Shown: positions 1 to 12,393, counted from the first letter of the stretch. The stretch is 64,000 nt of DNA from Molossus alvarezi (GCA_037176705.1 CM073887.1:27903501-27967500), one strand, 5' to 3'. The notes: a model not told the origin generated them from the letters alone. Numbers and translations: made by a program.

Positions 1-135
1 ACATTAGCTAAGACCCTAACCTTGGAAATAAATTTTCCTGATGAAATTATTGAAGGTAGTAATTGCAATATTTTTGTTGCTTAAATAAAAGCTACATTTA
101 ATTTCATAAAATAACCATTCACCCCAATGCCTTAC

Positions 136-276
136 GTGTGCCGTGTGTCTGTCACCAAATATCAGCAGCGTTAGAGCGGTGATGAAAAATGGATTGGACG
201 TGCTGACGCAACACAAAGCGAATCCAAACAGAAATAAGCCTCCCAATAGGGCTTCATCTGCTTCTTTTTTGCCCAT
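136..276 (-). CDS. candidate N-terminal coding exon, unidentified
   Basis: Seen: an ATG in good Kozak context (A at -3, G at +4) opens 47 codons that end exactly at a GTAAGG donor-like site on the minus strand. The predicted peptide starts MGKKEADEALLGG and contains two hydrophobic stretches, about residues 10-24 and 30-41, separated by a polar turn with Ser/Asn/Pro. An in-frame stop lies just upstream of the ORF. I do not recognise the family; a small multi-pass membrane protein would fit. Against it: the upstream acceptor is poor, and the strand opposes the intron orientation inferred for the rest of the window. It could be chance or a pseudogene relic. Confidence 0.2.
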
Positions 277-404
277 TCTTAACACCTATCCTGGATGTCT
301 AAATACAACTCTTAAAGTAATTTTATGAGGGCAACAAAGTGATTTGTTTAGAATTACCTATTTTATTTTGTTTAATACTAATATGTTTTGAATTTTATTT
401 TGCT

Positions 405-560
405 TTTGAATTTTTTCAAATTGTGGTAAAATACACATAACCTGAAATTTACCATCTTAAGTATTTTTCCGCACAGAGTTCAGTGGCATTAAGCCCTCTT
501 ACTTATGCTACCATCACCACTATCCATGCACAGAACCCTTCTTATCTCGCTTTACCAGTA
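405..560 (-). repeat. old L1 (L1M-type) 3' UTR fragment
   Basis: The sequence follows the familiar L1M 3' end read backwards: a T-rich start, then a 'gtggtaaaatacacataacc...aaatttaccatctta' pattern, a 'cagttcagtggcattaag' block and a 'ccatcaccac' block. The poly-T at the left shows minus orientation. It is clearly diverged. Confidence 0.65.
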
Positions 561-1249
561 TTTTTATGCAACGCACTGTAGGCAGGTTTTGTGTTAGTAT
601 CCCGTTCATGATGGCTAAGAACCTGAGCTCACTCTTGGACACGGTGGCTGGCATTGACCGAGCAGTCAGTTCTGGCTACGAGGCTCTGTTCTTTCTTGTG
701 TGTGTCAAATGATCAGCTCAACACTGGCAGCTCACTGTTGCTTCAGGGGCCTTGCCTGTTACTATTGCCATCTGCCAAGGGAGTTGATGTTTGATTATGT
801 CTTTAAGTATATTCTTCTGTACTGAGTGTTAACAGCTCATTTCTATGGAATGGTTTGCTTCTTGTCAATGGGTTAGGCAGACTTCTGACGGCTGCTCAGG
901 ACTTGGTGTAACTTTTCATTTCTGTTGGAGTCAGAGTTTTTGTGCCGATTGTATCCTTCTGAATATGTAACAGTGGATGGGTAACTGTGAGCAGAAAGAG
1001 TGACTTTCTCTTTATTTGAAAGCAGAAAGTGGATTCCCAAATTACCAAATAGGTAATATAGAAAGCCTGCTTCCCCAAAGACAAAGGATTGTAAAGAAAT
1101 TGAACATCTCAGTGAATCAAAGAGCTACATTTTGAACAAATAGTTCTTAGATATCGCTTTATACATGGTAGTAGTTCTCAGGTTGATAATACAGTCTTTT
1201 GGGGTAGCTGTGGGGAAACAGGTTTTCATTCTCTTTTTTTTTTAAAGCA
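561..1249. other. no gene or recognised repeat
   Basis: Ordinary mixed-composition sequence. Some of it may be ancient repeat too decayed to name. Open frames are short and lack splice-site or protein-family support. Confidence 0.5.
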
Positions 1250-1460
1250 CTTTTTTTTTTATTGATTTTTTAAGAGAGAGAGGAAGGGAGAGACAGATAG
1301 AAACATTAATATGAGAGAAAAACATCGATTGGCCTCCTCCTACATGCCTCCTACTGGGGATCAAAACCTAAACCCGGGCATGTGCTCTGACTGGCAGTCG
1401 AACCAGGACCTCTCAGTCCATGGGACGACGCTCAATCCACTGAGCCACACTGGCTGGGCT
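1250..1460 (-). repeat. Ves SINE
   Basis: Minus-strand bat Ves element. From left to right it shows a T-rich tail, a GA-rich stretch (complement of the CT block), 'acatcgattgg', a 'ctggggatcaaaacc' block, and the tRNA-derived head ending 'gagccacactggctgggct'. This is the subfamily with the longer second unit and no 'cctcgggtgagg' tail. Confidence 0.88.
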
Positions 1461-2694
1461 GTCCAGATATTTTCTGTCTCCATTAAGAATAGCACCAATC
1501 AATGTGGGCTTAAATTTTCAAAGGAAAAGTATGATTTTGGATTTGGGAGAATTTCAGATTATCTGTTTCTGATAACAATAGTCTTGATTTGCACATATTG
1601 GATATGACTCTGTAGCTGACTTTTGGGAGCTTCCTATTTGTTTTATTTAAAATTAATTTTAAATGACGTATATGATTATTGTAAATCTCTAATTGTATAA
1701 AAGTACATAACAGAAAAAAATGACTCCAACTTCTTTAGTCCTACTCTGCAAAAGTAATTATGCTATTGTAACTTTTTCTTTGCACGTATATCAGATATTT
1801 TTTATAATTGAACATGAGTATGTTAAAAAAGTACGTATTATATATTAAAGAAAGAGAGAGAAGGAGGAAGGGCTGGGAGTGAGGGAAAGAGAGAGATGGA
1901 TAAAGAAAGAGACAGAAAGAGATTTTCTTTGCAAAAGAAATGAGCTTACATAGTTCTTTGCAAGTTGCTTTTTTTTTTTCACTTACCAATATGGCTTGTT
2001 CAATCTTCCTGATACCTATGCATCTGCTCAGAAGATATGTTCTGTATGATTTTTCCTTTTTGAAATTTACTTATGTATTATTTATTCCTTAAGGTGGTTG
2101 ATTTTATGTTTGCAAATATCATATGGGGACATTAATAGGTTAAAAAGTTTGCTATATATCTGTTAGTCAAATATAATGATTATGTTTTATAATTCTCTCT
2201 TTATCATTCTTTGTTTATTCATTTTATTAATCTGTGCCCATCCCCCACTGCACAATGCCCTCTATGGAAATGCCCAGAGATCTAGAGGTAAATTGATTTA
2301 GTGTAAATTTTTATGTTTTTATGATTACCTTCTTAGTGTTTTGTAACTTAATTATTTCATTACCAATGGTGTGTTTATCTGTGGACTTTTTTGTTCTTTC
2401 GTTCATTATAATGAGTTTCACAGAAAACATACCTCCAACCTGAAGTCCTAACTGTACGGCACATATCAGCCACTGTAGGTCTGTGTGCCTGACTGAGTTC
2501 CAAGAGAGAACGTTGGCAATGTCCAGTGATTTAATTCTGTTTACACCCTGGGAACTTGTAATGTGGCATATTCCTTAGGTAAACTAAGTTAACTTGACAC
2601 AGCTTGTAAAAATAATAGTAGGTGATGGATTTTGTTGCAGCAATGTATAAAGAAGTTGACGATCTAAGGAATAATAATCTATTTTTATTAATAC
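1461..2694. other. AT-rich sequence with a purine-rich tract
   Basis: No gene seen. A GA-rich low-complexity tract lies at about 1848-1925. The remainder is AT-rich and unremarkable. Confidence 0.5.
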
Positions 2695-2707
2695 AAAACA
2701 TTTGAAT

Positions 2708-2953
2708 GAGCCCTGGCCGGTTTGGCTCAGCGTTTAGAGCGTTGGCCAGCGGTCCAGAGAGACCCCGGTTTGTTTCCCACTAAGGGCACAAACTTCAGTT
2801 GCAGCTTGTCCCTGGCCCTGGTTGGGTTGTGCGGGTGGCAACCACTCGATGTGTCCCTTTCATGTTGATGTTTCTCTCTCTCTCTCTCTCCCTCCCACTC
2901 TATCTGAACAAAATATTGAAAAAATGTCCTCGGGTGAGGATTAAAAAAAAAAT
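2708..2953 (+). repeat. Ves SINE with 13-bp target-site duplication
   Basis: Full-length plus-strand Ves. It has a 'gccctggccggtttggctcag' head (A box), a B-box-like stretch, the 'aactcaatg/accactcgatgtg' middle, a CT block, then 'cctcgggtgagg' and poly-A. The flanks repeat AAAACATTTGAAT at 2695-2707 and 2954-2966, which fixes both ends and shows L1-type retroposition. Confidence 0.95.
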
Positions 2954-3407
2954 AAAACATTTGAATTAGGACTACATTGTCGAGTTCTAAGCAGCACTTA
3001 GCACATTTAATTGATGGTACTAACAGTATAATCACCTTCCCAAAGAAACATCGTAATTCACCACTGATCATTCTAGAATATTCAGCAAAAAACTGATTTG
3101 GAAATAAATAAATTAGAAATGACTTAATTTGGGATTTTATTTTGTAAGATTTCAGAATTATCTTATGATGCCTCTTCTGTGCCCTCCAATCAGAGTTCTT
3201 TTATTTGGCCATCTATTCTCGGACATGGAATTAGTTGTAGTTCTTGCACATTGTTGATATAACTTATACTTATTGGGCCCTCGTATGTGCCAAAAATTAG
3301 ACTCCGAGGTAGAGTTAAAATTATGAGCCCAAAATAGATATAATCGCTGAATTCTTGCAGTTTACAGTCTAGTATAGTATATTTATGTTCACTAAATAAT
3401 TTCACAC

Positions 3408-3555
3408 ACATTATATATATGTAAATAAAATAAATATATATACCTTACCTTAGATATCTCACTATATATAGTGTGTATATGTTTGTATACTATATAGTGT
3501 GTGTATGTACTGTGTATATATGTGTGAGTGTGATATATACATAAATGTGTGCACA
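3408..3555. repeat. TA/TG simple-sequence tract
   Basis: Interrupted (TA)n, (TG)n and 'tatatgtg' runs with partial inverted symmetry, for example around 'actatatatagtgtg'. Low complexity with no coding support. Confidence 0.8.
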
Positions 3556-3589
3556 AAAGTGATACAAAAGAATTACACGGGATTATGTT

Positions 3590-4030
3590 GGGAGCTAAAA
3601 TTGAAGGTTGGGTAGTGGTGAACTGGTCAAAGAAGGAGGCCAGTGTATACTAGGCAGAGGAAGTATCCAAGCAAATGCTTTCTTAAGAGGAGGAGTTGGT
3701 GGGTGTAAGGAGTGAATTAAGGCTGATGTGGGAGAGGTGATGGGGACCCAGCCTTATGAGACACTACAGCCATAGTAAAGTTTTGCTTTCTTCCTAAGAA
3801 CAATGGGACTCTGGTAAATTATTTTAAGTAAGGAAATAAGATGATGAGAATTTTACTTGGTGAAGGTTTCTGTGGTTGCAGGATTGAAAACAAATTTTAG
3901 GGAGGTAAGTGGGGACTACAGTGGGTGCGGGTAGCCTGGGGAAAAGACACATTTCATGGCTCAGGTGAGAGATGGCAGGTTGGACCGGAGCAGTGACAAC
4001 AGAGGTGATAAGTGGACATTGCAATTCTAA
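3590..4030. repeat. ancient mammalian interspersed repeat, family unresolved
   Basis: The text resembles a widespread old mammalian repeat: 'gaggccagtg...aggcagaggaag', 'ccttatgagacac...catagtaaagttttg', 'caatgggactctgg', 'ggctcaggtgagagatgg'. The same pattern recurs near 8400-8720 and 48050-48330. I cannot assign it to a named family without a library search. Confidence 0.45.
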
Positions 4031-4338
4031 TGTCCTTTGTCCCTTAAACATGTCAGTCTAAATTTTATTATTTGCTAACTAATTACATACTAAATTTTAC
4101 TTACAAAATAGTAAGATTTAAAGTAACTTGTAAGAGATTTAGTAACCTAACTTGTCCCTGTGGAGTAGGGTGACTTTAGAATACCTGAACATATATTTGC
4201 TGTCTTAATATAAATACAATGTTGGCTATCTGCTGAAAGATGATATATCACTGATTCTTCTGCTACATAAGTCTGTTTATTAAACAAGGCACATCATATA
4301 TCATATATATATTTATCGTATATATTATCATATATATT

Positions 4339-4575
4339 TTTTTCTTTGAATTATTTTTTTCTTCATTGATTTTAGAGATAGAGGAAGGGAGAGAGAGAGA
4401 GAGAGAGAGAGAGATAGAAACATCGATGAGAGAGAACATCGATTGGCCACCTCCTGCGTGCCCCACACTGGGGATCAGGCCCACAACCTGGGCAGGTGCC
4501 CTGATGAAATTGTACTGGCGACCTCTTGGTGCATGGGTCAGTGATCAACCACTGAGCCACACTAGCCAGAAACAG
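4339..4575 (-). repeat. Ves SINE
   Basis: Minus-strand Ves with an 'attgattttagagatagag' tail, a long (GA)n tract, 'acatcgatgagagagaacatcgattgg', and a tRNA head ending 'gagccacactagccag'. The flanks carry an imperfect TTATCATAT-type duplication. It belongs to the long-middle subfamily. Confidence 0.88.
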
Positions 4576-5488
4576 TTATCATATTTTAATAAAACTTCAA
4601 CGTCAAACCATTTCATTGTTACAAAATACTGTATAATTTTGACAGTCAGTGCAACTCTAAGTTATAATTTAAAAATTATTAGATGGACAGGTAGACTACT
4701 GTTAGGTTGCAATTTCATATAATTGACCTTCATGAAGGTGAGTTGCACTAATCTTCAGTTTTAGGTAAGAGTATTTAAAAAGAGTATGTAAAAGTTTAAA
4801 TGATAAAAAATTCATCTTCAAATTTAGCACATGCTGAATTGTCTTATAAGTCTATATTTATTACATCTAATAAAACTCTTAACCAGAGCAGAAACCATAA
4901 TTCAATATAAATTCTTAACTAAAAATGTATGTGTCCAATCATAAAATATTTGGCAACTATACTTTGAAGAAATATCATTTGTCTTTTTAATTCAGTGCTC
5001 TCAACAGTAAAGGATGTGACCTTTATCAGTGGCTTGGGACTTCAATTTAGAAACAGGTATTCAGCACTCATGATGTATAAATGCCGGTCACTTTTGGAGA
5101 TTTAGGGTGATGAAGCAAAATACCCAGTATCAAGAGATTTACTATCTAGTATAGAGTTATGTTTTGTTAGTCTGTTCTCGCTATAAACAGTCAGCCCTCA
5201 TTCAGATTCTCCTGCTGAAAATCGCTGAAATACTCTCAGGATGAGCAAAACTTTCTTCTCAGCATTTTTCCCCATCTTGTTTCACCTTTTTATAGGTTAT
5301 AGACCATCTAATTGTTTTTATGCAAATAGAAATTTTATTTTGAGAAAAAATATCTCCTGGGTATTTTACCAGATGGAGAGTAGTTATATGAAAATGAGAA
5401 GACATATTAATAGTATCTTATGAAAAGGACATTTGTCATAATAGCCTATAAGAATGAATGTGCAAAGTTTTCTCATTATAGTGCCCTT

Positions 5489-5489
<1 letters not shown>
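4576..5489. other. no gene or recognised repeat
   Basis: AT-rich unique-looking sequence. The stretch near 5040-5160 vaguely resembles very old repeat debris. Confidence 0.5.

Positions 5490-5529
<40 letters not shown>
5490..5529 (+). repeat. (CT)n microsatellite
   Basis: An uninterrupted CT dinucleotide run of about 20 units with no Ves sequence on either side, so it is a free-standing microsatellite. Confidence 0.97.
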
Positions 5530-5532
<3 letters not shown>

Positions 5533-6382
5533 TTTAATTTCAGGTAATTTATTTTTATAGTTGACTTTTATGTTATCCTCTATGATTTAGGAAAATTGCA
5601 TTTTTAATTGGTTTTTGTACCACTTTGAGGACATATTGTGACTTTGAAACTCTTGGATATCATTTATACCAGTACTATTTCATAATTCATATAAACTGGC
5701 TACTTTTTCTTTTTATTTGTTGCAAATGTTACATATTTTGCTATGAGAACATGGCTATGAGACATTGATGCTAAAAGAAATTATAACACAGGACTCGTGA
5801 CAAGTGGTGCATTTTAATTCTTAATAAATTTAGCTTCGACATAATGAGAGTTTACTACGGGCAGGACCCTGTGTGAAGTGATTTTCTTACAAGCTAATTT
5901 TATTGATTCCTAGAAAGATGAGGCCATGGCTTCTCTTTTAGCCCCTCTCCTGCTGTTTCCGCTCCCTGGGGTCACTCGCCTGGCATCCAGTGGTGGAGAA
6001 ACCGCTTATGGAGCCAAGACTCCAGAGGGATGGTGCGAGGGGAGAGCATTCTCTTCCTGATCGACATCACTAACCAGCATGGTGGAAGCTTTTCTTCTCT
6101 GTGTACGGAGGACTGCACCTATTCTGTAGATGGTATCATCTCACCTTTGAAAAAAGAAGCCAACCAACAACTGCGATGTAAAAGGTTTTCAATTCATAGG
6201 AGAAATAGTTCCCAAGCTTAGTATTTTTTTTTTTTTTTTATCATTCCCAGGCCTATGGTATGGTTATCTTCTTACTGTATTTTTAGTATTTTCAGCTAGA
6301 GCCATATTTCTGGCTTTAACCTCCTGTAGTTGAATGGACCAATTTTTGAAATAAGTGTAAAAAAAATTTTGTTTTACGAATG
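5530..6382. other. no gene established
   Basis: Contains a more GC-rich patch at 5920-6210 with a 63-codon plus-strand ORF (6030-6221). I find no recognisable protein motif, acceptor or donor there. A short poly-T occurs near 6223. Confidence 0.4.
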
Positions 6383-6600
6383 GTTTTATTTATTTTTTAA
6401 ATTTATCTTTATCATTGAAAGTATTACAGATGTACCCCTTTTCTCCCCCATTGACCCCTCCCCCCACCCCAGGCCTTTACCACGATATTGTCTGTGTCCA
6501 CAGGCTATGCATATATGTATATAAAGTCTTTGGTTAACATCTCCCCGACACACACACACACTCTCCAGGCCACCAGACCACACCTTCCCCTTCCCTATTG
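6383..6600 (-). repeat. bat L1 3' UTR, 5'-truncated
   Basis: A T-rich start is followed by 'attacagatgtacccc', 'cccattgacccct', 'tattgtctgtgtcca' and 'ctatgcatatatgtatataaag'. The same series recurs at 18370-18660 and 53940-54240, where the element is an L1. The left poly-T gives minus orientation. Confidence 0.85.
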
Positions 6601-6648
6601 CTAGGTTATTGAGGCCCAAGTGAAAATAATTTAGAAAAGTCTACATGA

Positions 6649-7066
6649 ACATATTAGTCAGGGTTCTCCCGAAAAACAGAACCCATAGGATGTATGTGGA
6701 GAGGAAGATTTATGTTTTATTTTAAGGAATTGGGTCACACGATTGTGGAGTCTAGCAAGTCCAACATTTGCAGGGCAGGCTAGTGAGTGGGCCGGCAGGT
6801 CCTACAGGACGTGATGTTGCAGTCTCGAGTCTGAAGGCAGTGTAGTGGAGCAGAATTCCTTCCTCTTCTGGGGACTTAGTCTCTCCTCTTAAGGCCCTGT
6901 TGAATGGAGCCCTCCTGCACTGTGGGGGTAATGTCCTTTATTCAGTGTATACTGATTTAAGTAACCACCTCTAAAAAATACCTTAATAACAACAGGTAGA
7001 TTGGTGTTTGACTAAACAACTGGTACCATAGTCTAGCTGAGTTGACACATAAAATGAACCATCACA
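6649..7066 (-). repeat. MaLR/ERVL-type LTR
   Basis: Begins 'attagtcagggttctcc' and ends 'aaaatgaaccatcaca'. Read on the minus strand it runs TGTGATGGTT... to ...CTAATA and includes an AATAAA poly-A signal, the usual layout of an old mammalian LTR. The subfamily is not pinned. It is diverged, and no internal retroviral sequence adjoins it. Confidence 0.75.
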
Positions 7067-7349
7067 GTGGGTCTTATCAAAATAAATTCTCTATAGACCT
7101 TAGATTGCCTTGGGAAAACAAGAGGTGTAGTAAATGCTGTTGAAAACACCTAAATTTTACCGTCATAAAAACATACGATTACATTCAGTTTGACCTTTAA
7201 CCTGTGAGCAAAAAGTTAAGCCTTAAACGCTCAATAAAAACTCTTAACTACTTCCATTTCCTACCACCTGGACAGCAAATGCCTAGAGAAACAGTCTACA
7301 GATCCAAAGAGAAGACTGAGTTTGTTCTGCCAGCCTGTACAACCTCTCG

Positions 7350-7480
7350 CCATCCCTTACCTTACAGTAACTCGACTGCAAGCATCCTTAAGTCTTTCTG
7401 TTTTCTGAAAAGCTTCACAGTTGTATTTCTAGTGCCTAACACTATCTGGTGCACACTGCTAAATAAATAATTCTCGAAAG
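7350..7480 (+). repeat. L2 3' end
   Basis: Shows the L2 3' signature 'tatttctagtgcctaacactatctggtgcacactgctaaataaata' in a decayed form, followed by a short GAAGG-rich tail. Confidence 0.55.
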
Positions 7481-7819
7481 AAAGGAAGTTAGGAAGGAAG
7501 TGAAATTATGTACCCTGTATATGTGATGAAGGGGGGTTGGTGTTAATAACTTCCTATATAATTCATAACTTGCAAAGTTCTTTCTTCTATGACTTTATAT
7601 TTTTTTCTGGATGTAATATATAGACTTTGAGGAGGTAGATTGACTTTTAACACAAACACTGTTTTGGGTGCTCTCTTGGGAATTTATTATTATTATTCTC
7701 TAAACAATTTATGAATGCCTAGTCTGTTGGGCAGATGTTGATAAAAAATATTTAGTAAACTCTGTGATTTTACAATTTTTGAGAACCATTGGGCAAGGCT
7801 TAAAGTGTTACACTCATTT

Positions 7820-8070
7820 TATTTATTTATTTTTTTCTCACCTGAGGACATTTTTGCATTTATCTTCAGATAGAACAGGAGGGAAAGAGAGGGGAAGAGA
7901 GAGAGAGAAACATCGATGTGAGAGAGACACATCGAGTGGTTGGCACCCACATGACCCCAGCCAGGTGGGGACAAACTGCAACAGAGGCACGTGCCCTTAG
8001 CAGGAACCTAACCTAGGACTCTCTGGTCCACAGGCTGACACTCTAACTGCTGAGCCAAACTGACCAGGGC
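7820..8070 (-). repeat. Ves SINE
   Basis: Minus-strand, nearly full-length Ves: 'ctcacctgaggacattttt' tail, (GA)n, 'cacatcgagtggttgg', 'ggggacaaactgcaac', and a head ending 'gagccaaactgaccagggc'. The possible target duplication (acactcatt / atactaatt) is weak. Confidence 0.92.
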
Positions 8071-8255
8071 TATACTAATTCTTTATAAAAGTAAAAGTAA
8101 CTTCAGCCTCTGGTGCTTAGAAAATGTTACTTTATAATATTCATCCTCACTTAAACACATAATGATTACTAGAAATTATATACATATTGTCTTTGCTTCC
8201 CATAAAATGATTACAGATGTATAAACAATATTTGATTTCCTTACAGGTTTTTTAT

Positions 8256-8361
8256 TTATTTATTTATTTTTTATTTTTAAAATTATTACAGATATCCCCC
8301 CGATCCCCCCATTGACCCCCCCTTCCCACTCCCACCACTCTCCTGCCTTCCCCGCCTGATT
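8256..8361 (-). repeat. very short L1 3' UTR insertion with TSD
   Basis: A T-rich tail, 'attattacagatatcccc' and 'cccattgaccccccc' mark the bat L1 3' end. The flanking GATTTCCTTACAGGTTT and GATTTTCTTACAGGTTT form a 17-bp target-site duplication with one mismatch. This is a strongly 5'-truncated insertion of about 105 bp. Confidence 0.85.
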
Positions 8362-8399
8362 TTCTTACAGGTTTAAATTTTATTTTACTTAACTGATTT

Positions 8400-8720
8400 C
8401 CTAGTCCTCTCTGTTCTAGGCACTAGGGAAAGAATGAAGCCACACAAATGATAAGAAGCTAGAGAGAATGAGGGGTGATGCAGGATCATGAGGTAGACAA
8501 GAAAGGACCATCTGCGAATGGGGAACTAGAAGCGATTAGTATAAAGGCTGCATGTGCAACACAGGGTTCACGTTTGGCATCTTAATTCGGTGCTGTGGGA
8601 GCCTGACGGCTGTGAGGCAAACTTGATGTGATGTGAGACCGTGGAGCAGGCCAGATGGAGGGAGCCAGTGGTAAATCCTGCTGAATAGAATGGACTATTT
8701 CCTGGTCAGATTAGAATGTC
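8400..8720. repeat. ancient mammalian interspersed repeat, family unresolved
   Basis: Shares the old repeat text seen at 3590-4030 ('ggcactagggaaagaatgaag', 'gagcaggccagatgg', 'gggagccagtgg'). Too diverged to name with confidence. Confidence 0.4.
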
Positions 8721-9784
8721 GTTCTTAACAGAGTAATTGGGAAACTAGAGAAATACTGAATTTGTATAATTCTGTTGTTTTCTAGAACTCTTATTTGCAT
8801 ATAGGTTGGGAAATCTGAACAGCAAAGTTTGAAAGGCCTAATGCATTTCGATTTTCTTAGTCTTGATTTCCAACAGCATGGGTCTTTGAATGACAGGAGC
8901 GGTTGGTATATGGAGGGCCTTGATAATGAGCTTTATTTTTTAATTTATAATTCTTTAAAAGTATAATTAATTCCTCTTAGCCGTTGGATTCTAGTAATTT
9001 GCCTTTCTATTTTAACCATTATTTGAAAAATATTCATTCTTGGAATCTTCTAATCACTTATTTCACTTAATATGACACAATAAAAAAAATGCGACAATGT
9101 TATCATTTATAGCCACTGGACAAATGCACTTTTAAAAAGCAAGTGAGTGAACACAACTAGACATACATATTTATAATATTATTAATCTATTGTGAGTATT
9201 GTTGTTAATGTTGTTTCATTATATAGTCATTTTTTTTCTAAGTCAAGAGTAAGTTACAGTAATGGGAACACTCAAGCTCATAAATAATCACCCTCTCTTT
9301 GTACCATTTATAATGATGAAATTTACAAGCATTTCAGTATTCAGTTTGGAAAGGAACTATTGAAATAAATGATAAAACAATTAATGTCTACTAAAAGAGC
9401 AAAAGTACTCTGAAGTGGGAATACATATAGAAGACCTTTTTCTCCTGACAGGCTAATTATACTTACCCCTCAATTAATTGCAGTACTTATTGAATGCAAG
9501 AATAAATATTTTAAAAACATTGGTTACATTAAGGAGAAACAATTTTTCCAATTTGGAGTCTATATTAGTAACCAACAATAATTACTTATGTAATTCTAAA
9601 TTAATTTCATCAGATTTTCTTCCACATTTTTATTAAAGTACATAGGAACCATCACAGTTACTCAGAAACATTTGATACCTGTGAAGATAAAAAAAAATTT
9701 ATATGCCAATCGGCACATCCTAATGGTTTCCCCTCTGTGTTCCAGATCAATTTTCTCTCTTCTCCTCACAATTTTTTCCACCAG
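8721..9784. other. no gene or recognised repeat
   Basis: AT-rich sequence with stop codons dense in all frames. Nothing structural stands out. Confidence 0.5.
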
Positions 9785-10060
9785 TTAAAATTTATTTTTA
9801 TTTAAGTGTAGTTGGTATGCAATATTGTATCAATTATATTAGTTTCAGGTGTCCAGTATCGTGATTTGGTATTTTTATACCTTACAATGTGATCACCTAA
9901 GTCTAGCAGTCATCTGTCACCGTGCAAACGTGTCACAATGTTTGACTATATTCATATTTGACTATATTGCCCTTCACCTTTGTTCACCTTTCTTCCCCTC
10001 CCCTTCTCCTCCCTCTGGGAACTCTCTCTGTTTCTATGTTCCATCAGTTTTAAATAAATT
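9785..10060 (-). repeat. older L1 3' UTR fragment
   Basis: Follows the placental L1 3' UTR read backwards: 'tgtagttggtatgcaatattgtatcaattatattagtttcaggtgtccagtat', 'gtgatcacctaagtctagcag', 'catctgtcaccgtgcaaacg', 'ttcacctttcttcccc'. Minus orientation. Confidence 0.8.
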
Positions 10061-10252
10061 TCCCTTTTCTGCCATTTAATTAACTTTTACATCTTTCAAA
10101 ATTCACTTTAAATGTAGTATCTTCTAGTATTCATAGTTAGATTTAAATGACGCCACTCCACTCTGCTTCTATATTGTGCTTTTCCCATCATAATTATGTT
10201 TTTTTAAATTTCACTGTGGTCAATGATTGGGCAGCCCTAACAGACTGTCAGC

Positions 10253-10430
10253 TTTTTGAGGGTGGGAACCATAAATAAGTCAATATTTACTAAGCACGTA
10301 TTAAATGCTAGGCATTGACCACAGTAGTAGTGATTGTGAACAATAATGCAACCCTCCTCTAAGCTCAATAAACATTTGTTGACAATATTTAATGACAATA
10401 AGTGTTGAGCCTGAGAGTATACAGGTAACA
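10253..10430 (+). repeat. L2-like fragment
   Basis: Decayed L2 3' pattern: 'gagggtgggaaccat', 'actaagcacgtattaaatgctaggca', 'ctcaataaacatttgttga'. Confidence 0.4.
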
Positions 10431-10642
10431 AGAAAAATTCATAAACTCCACTACCTATTTAGTAGATGCCCCTGACATTTATAACAAACTGTAAAAGTAT
10501 TTTCATTAAAAGCAGTTCATTTCTGTTAAGCTCCATGAACACATATACCTTTGTAACATATGCTAAGGCTTTTTATGGCCAATACAAAGTAGTTTACTTC
10601 TTACCCTCCTAGAATGGCACCCTGAAATGTTCTTCAAAATAT

Positions 10643-10866
10643 GCTCTGGCTGGCGTTGCTCAGTAGTTAGGGCGTTGGCCCCTGCACCAAAGGGTCAAGG
10701 GTGTAATTCCCAGTCAAGGGCACGTAACTGCGTTGTAGGTCGGAGCATGTGCGGAAGGCAACCAGCAGATGTGTCTCTCTCACATTCATGTTTTTCTCTC
10801 TCTTCCTCACCTTCCACTGTCCCTAAAATTCAATGGGAAAAAAAAATCCTTGTTTAAGGATTTACA
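10643..10866 (+). repeat. Ves SINE
   Basis: Plus-strand Ves with head 'ctctggctggcgttgctcag', a 'gtcaagggcacgtaac' block, 'accagcagatgtgtctctctcacat', a CT block and 'aaaattcaatgggaaaaa'. Older than the 23-kb copy, judging from its point changes. Confidence 0.88.
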
Positions 10867-12393
10867 AACAAAACAAATATGTTTACTGTTTCCATCCAAA
10901 TGTGAAAATTTAAATTTTCAAAAGAGCTGGCTCATGGGATTCATAGGATCTAAAATGCCATCCTTTCATTTTTTTCCTTTTTGTTTGGTTTTCCTGGACA
11001 TCTGCCTATGTGGAAAGAGAGCTGAGAATTTTGGCTTTGATAATACACCTGAGTTCAATTAAACAGGCAGAAAACACAGGGAGCAGTAAGAGTAAGAAAA
11101 ACTGGCCAGGAAATAGCATACACGGTGCTAAATGAAGGGTAAATGCATATTTGTGGATGTGATAGATTTTTAATTTTCTACATGGTTTTAAATTGCTTGG
11201 CTGTGCTCTCTGGCTGAAAATCATGTATAGGTTACTAAGTGACTGAGTCATTATCATAGTAAAGATGGTAAAAGGGGAAGGTCACCACCGAGCCAAGTGA
11301 CTCAGGTACAGCGATATAGCAAGAAATGGCTGGCAGTCCTGGTGGTCATGGTTTTATATACTTTATATCTTTTCAATAAATACTTTCTTATACATATGTT
11401 GAAAATTCTTGGTTTTTATAACTATTTAATGTTACATACATTAAAAAACATAACCTATGTTTCTCTCTTTGGGGTTTATAAATGGTCGTGATCCCAACAG
11501 ATTTCATTTAAAAATTGAGAACAACTTTCTAGGCTAGTTATTTTCTTTCTAGTCTCTGGTCTGTCTTTTCAAAACACTGAGCGTTTTGATATGAGATTTT
11601 TTTTGGATAGTGTGATTGTCTAAGTGAGGAAATAATGAAGAGCCTTTAACTAGCTTCACACTTCATTTGGACTTTGATGGAATTTTATTTGAATGAACAA
11701 ACTCACCCAACATGCCTATATATTTATCATCTCATGCATGAAATAAGAGTGCCAGAGGAAAAAGCAGGAAGACACAAAGGGAGAGCTTTGAAGGCAAGGA
11801 TCCTGATTAGGCTGATGGGATTCTATCCCTGGGCTGATTTTCGAATAGGCATAACGTTTTTTAAATTCTTATCCCAGATTCCAGGGAAATTGTGTCTTGT
11901 TAAGAGCTGAGCCTATCAGTCAGTCTCTGTTCCTGGCATGTATTAATTTAAAAAATTCTTTGCCAATGTGTTGTTGCATTATTTGCTGAGCCTATTCAGC
12001 CTCTAGATTTTCATATGTGTGTCCAGCAAAGCCAAGAATAAAAAGCAACAGGGATGGATTTTCAGTCCTTGACTCTTCTGCTCTCCAAGGTCCTCGATCA
12101 CTCTGGTGACATGGCAGTACTTGATGTATTGGAGTAGTAAAGACAGGAGAAAGAAGCAAACCAAGAGGGAGGAGCACTCAAAGGATTAAGGATGAAGTGA
12201 AATTGAAGGCCATCAGGCAAAACAGAGCTCAAGTCCCTCAGACCCCTCCACGCCCACTTGACTATTGATCTAAAACCAAGATCTTTCGTCTCATGCACAT
12301 TTTGTGTTTTTGTTCTACAAACGGTTCTTTTAATATGTAACTTATGTCCACCAGGCCCAATCTGCTTAATGGAATGAAAATAAAATCTATAGA
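10867..12393. other. no gene or recognised repeat
   Basis: Mixed AT-rich sequence. ORFs of up to 97 codons occur on both strands but show no domain, splice or composition support. Confidence 0.45.

Noticed and set aside
6030..6221. 63-codon ORF in a GC-richer patch
   Set aside because: No recognisable domain, no convincing splice sites, and no sign of an intact neighbouring exon.
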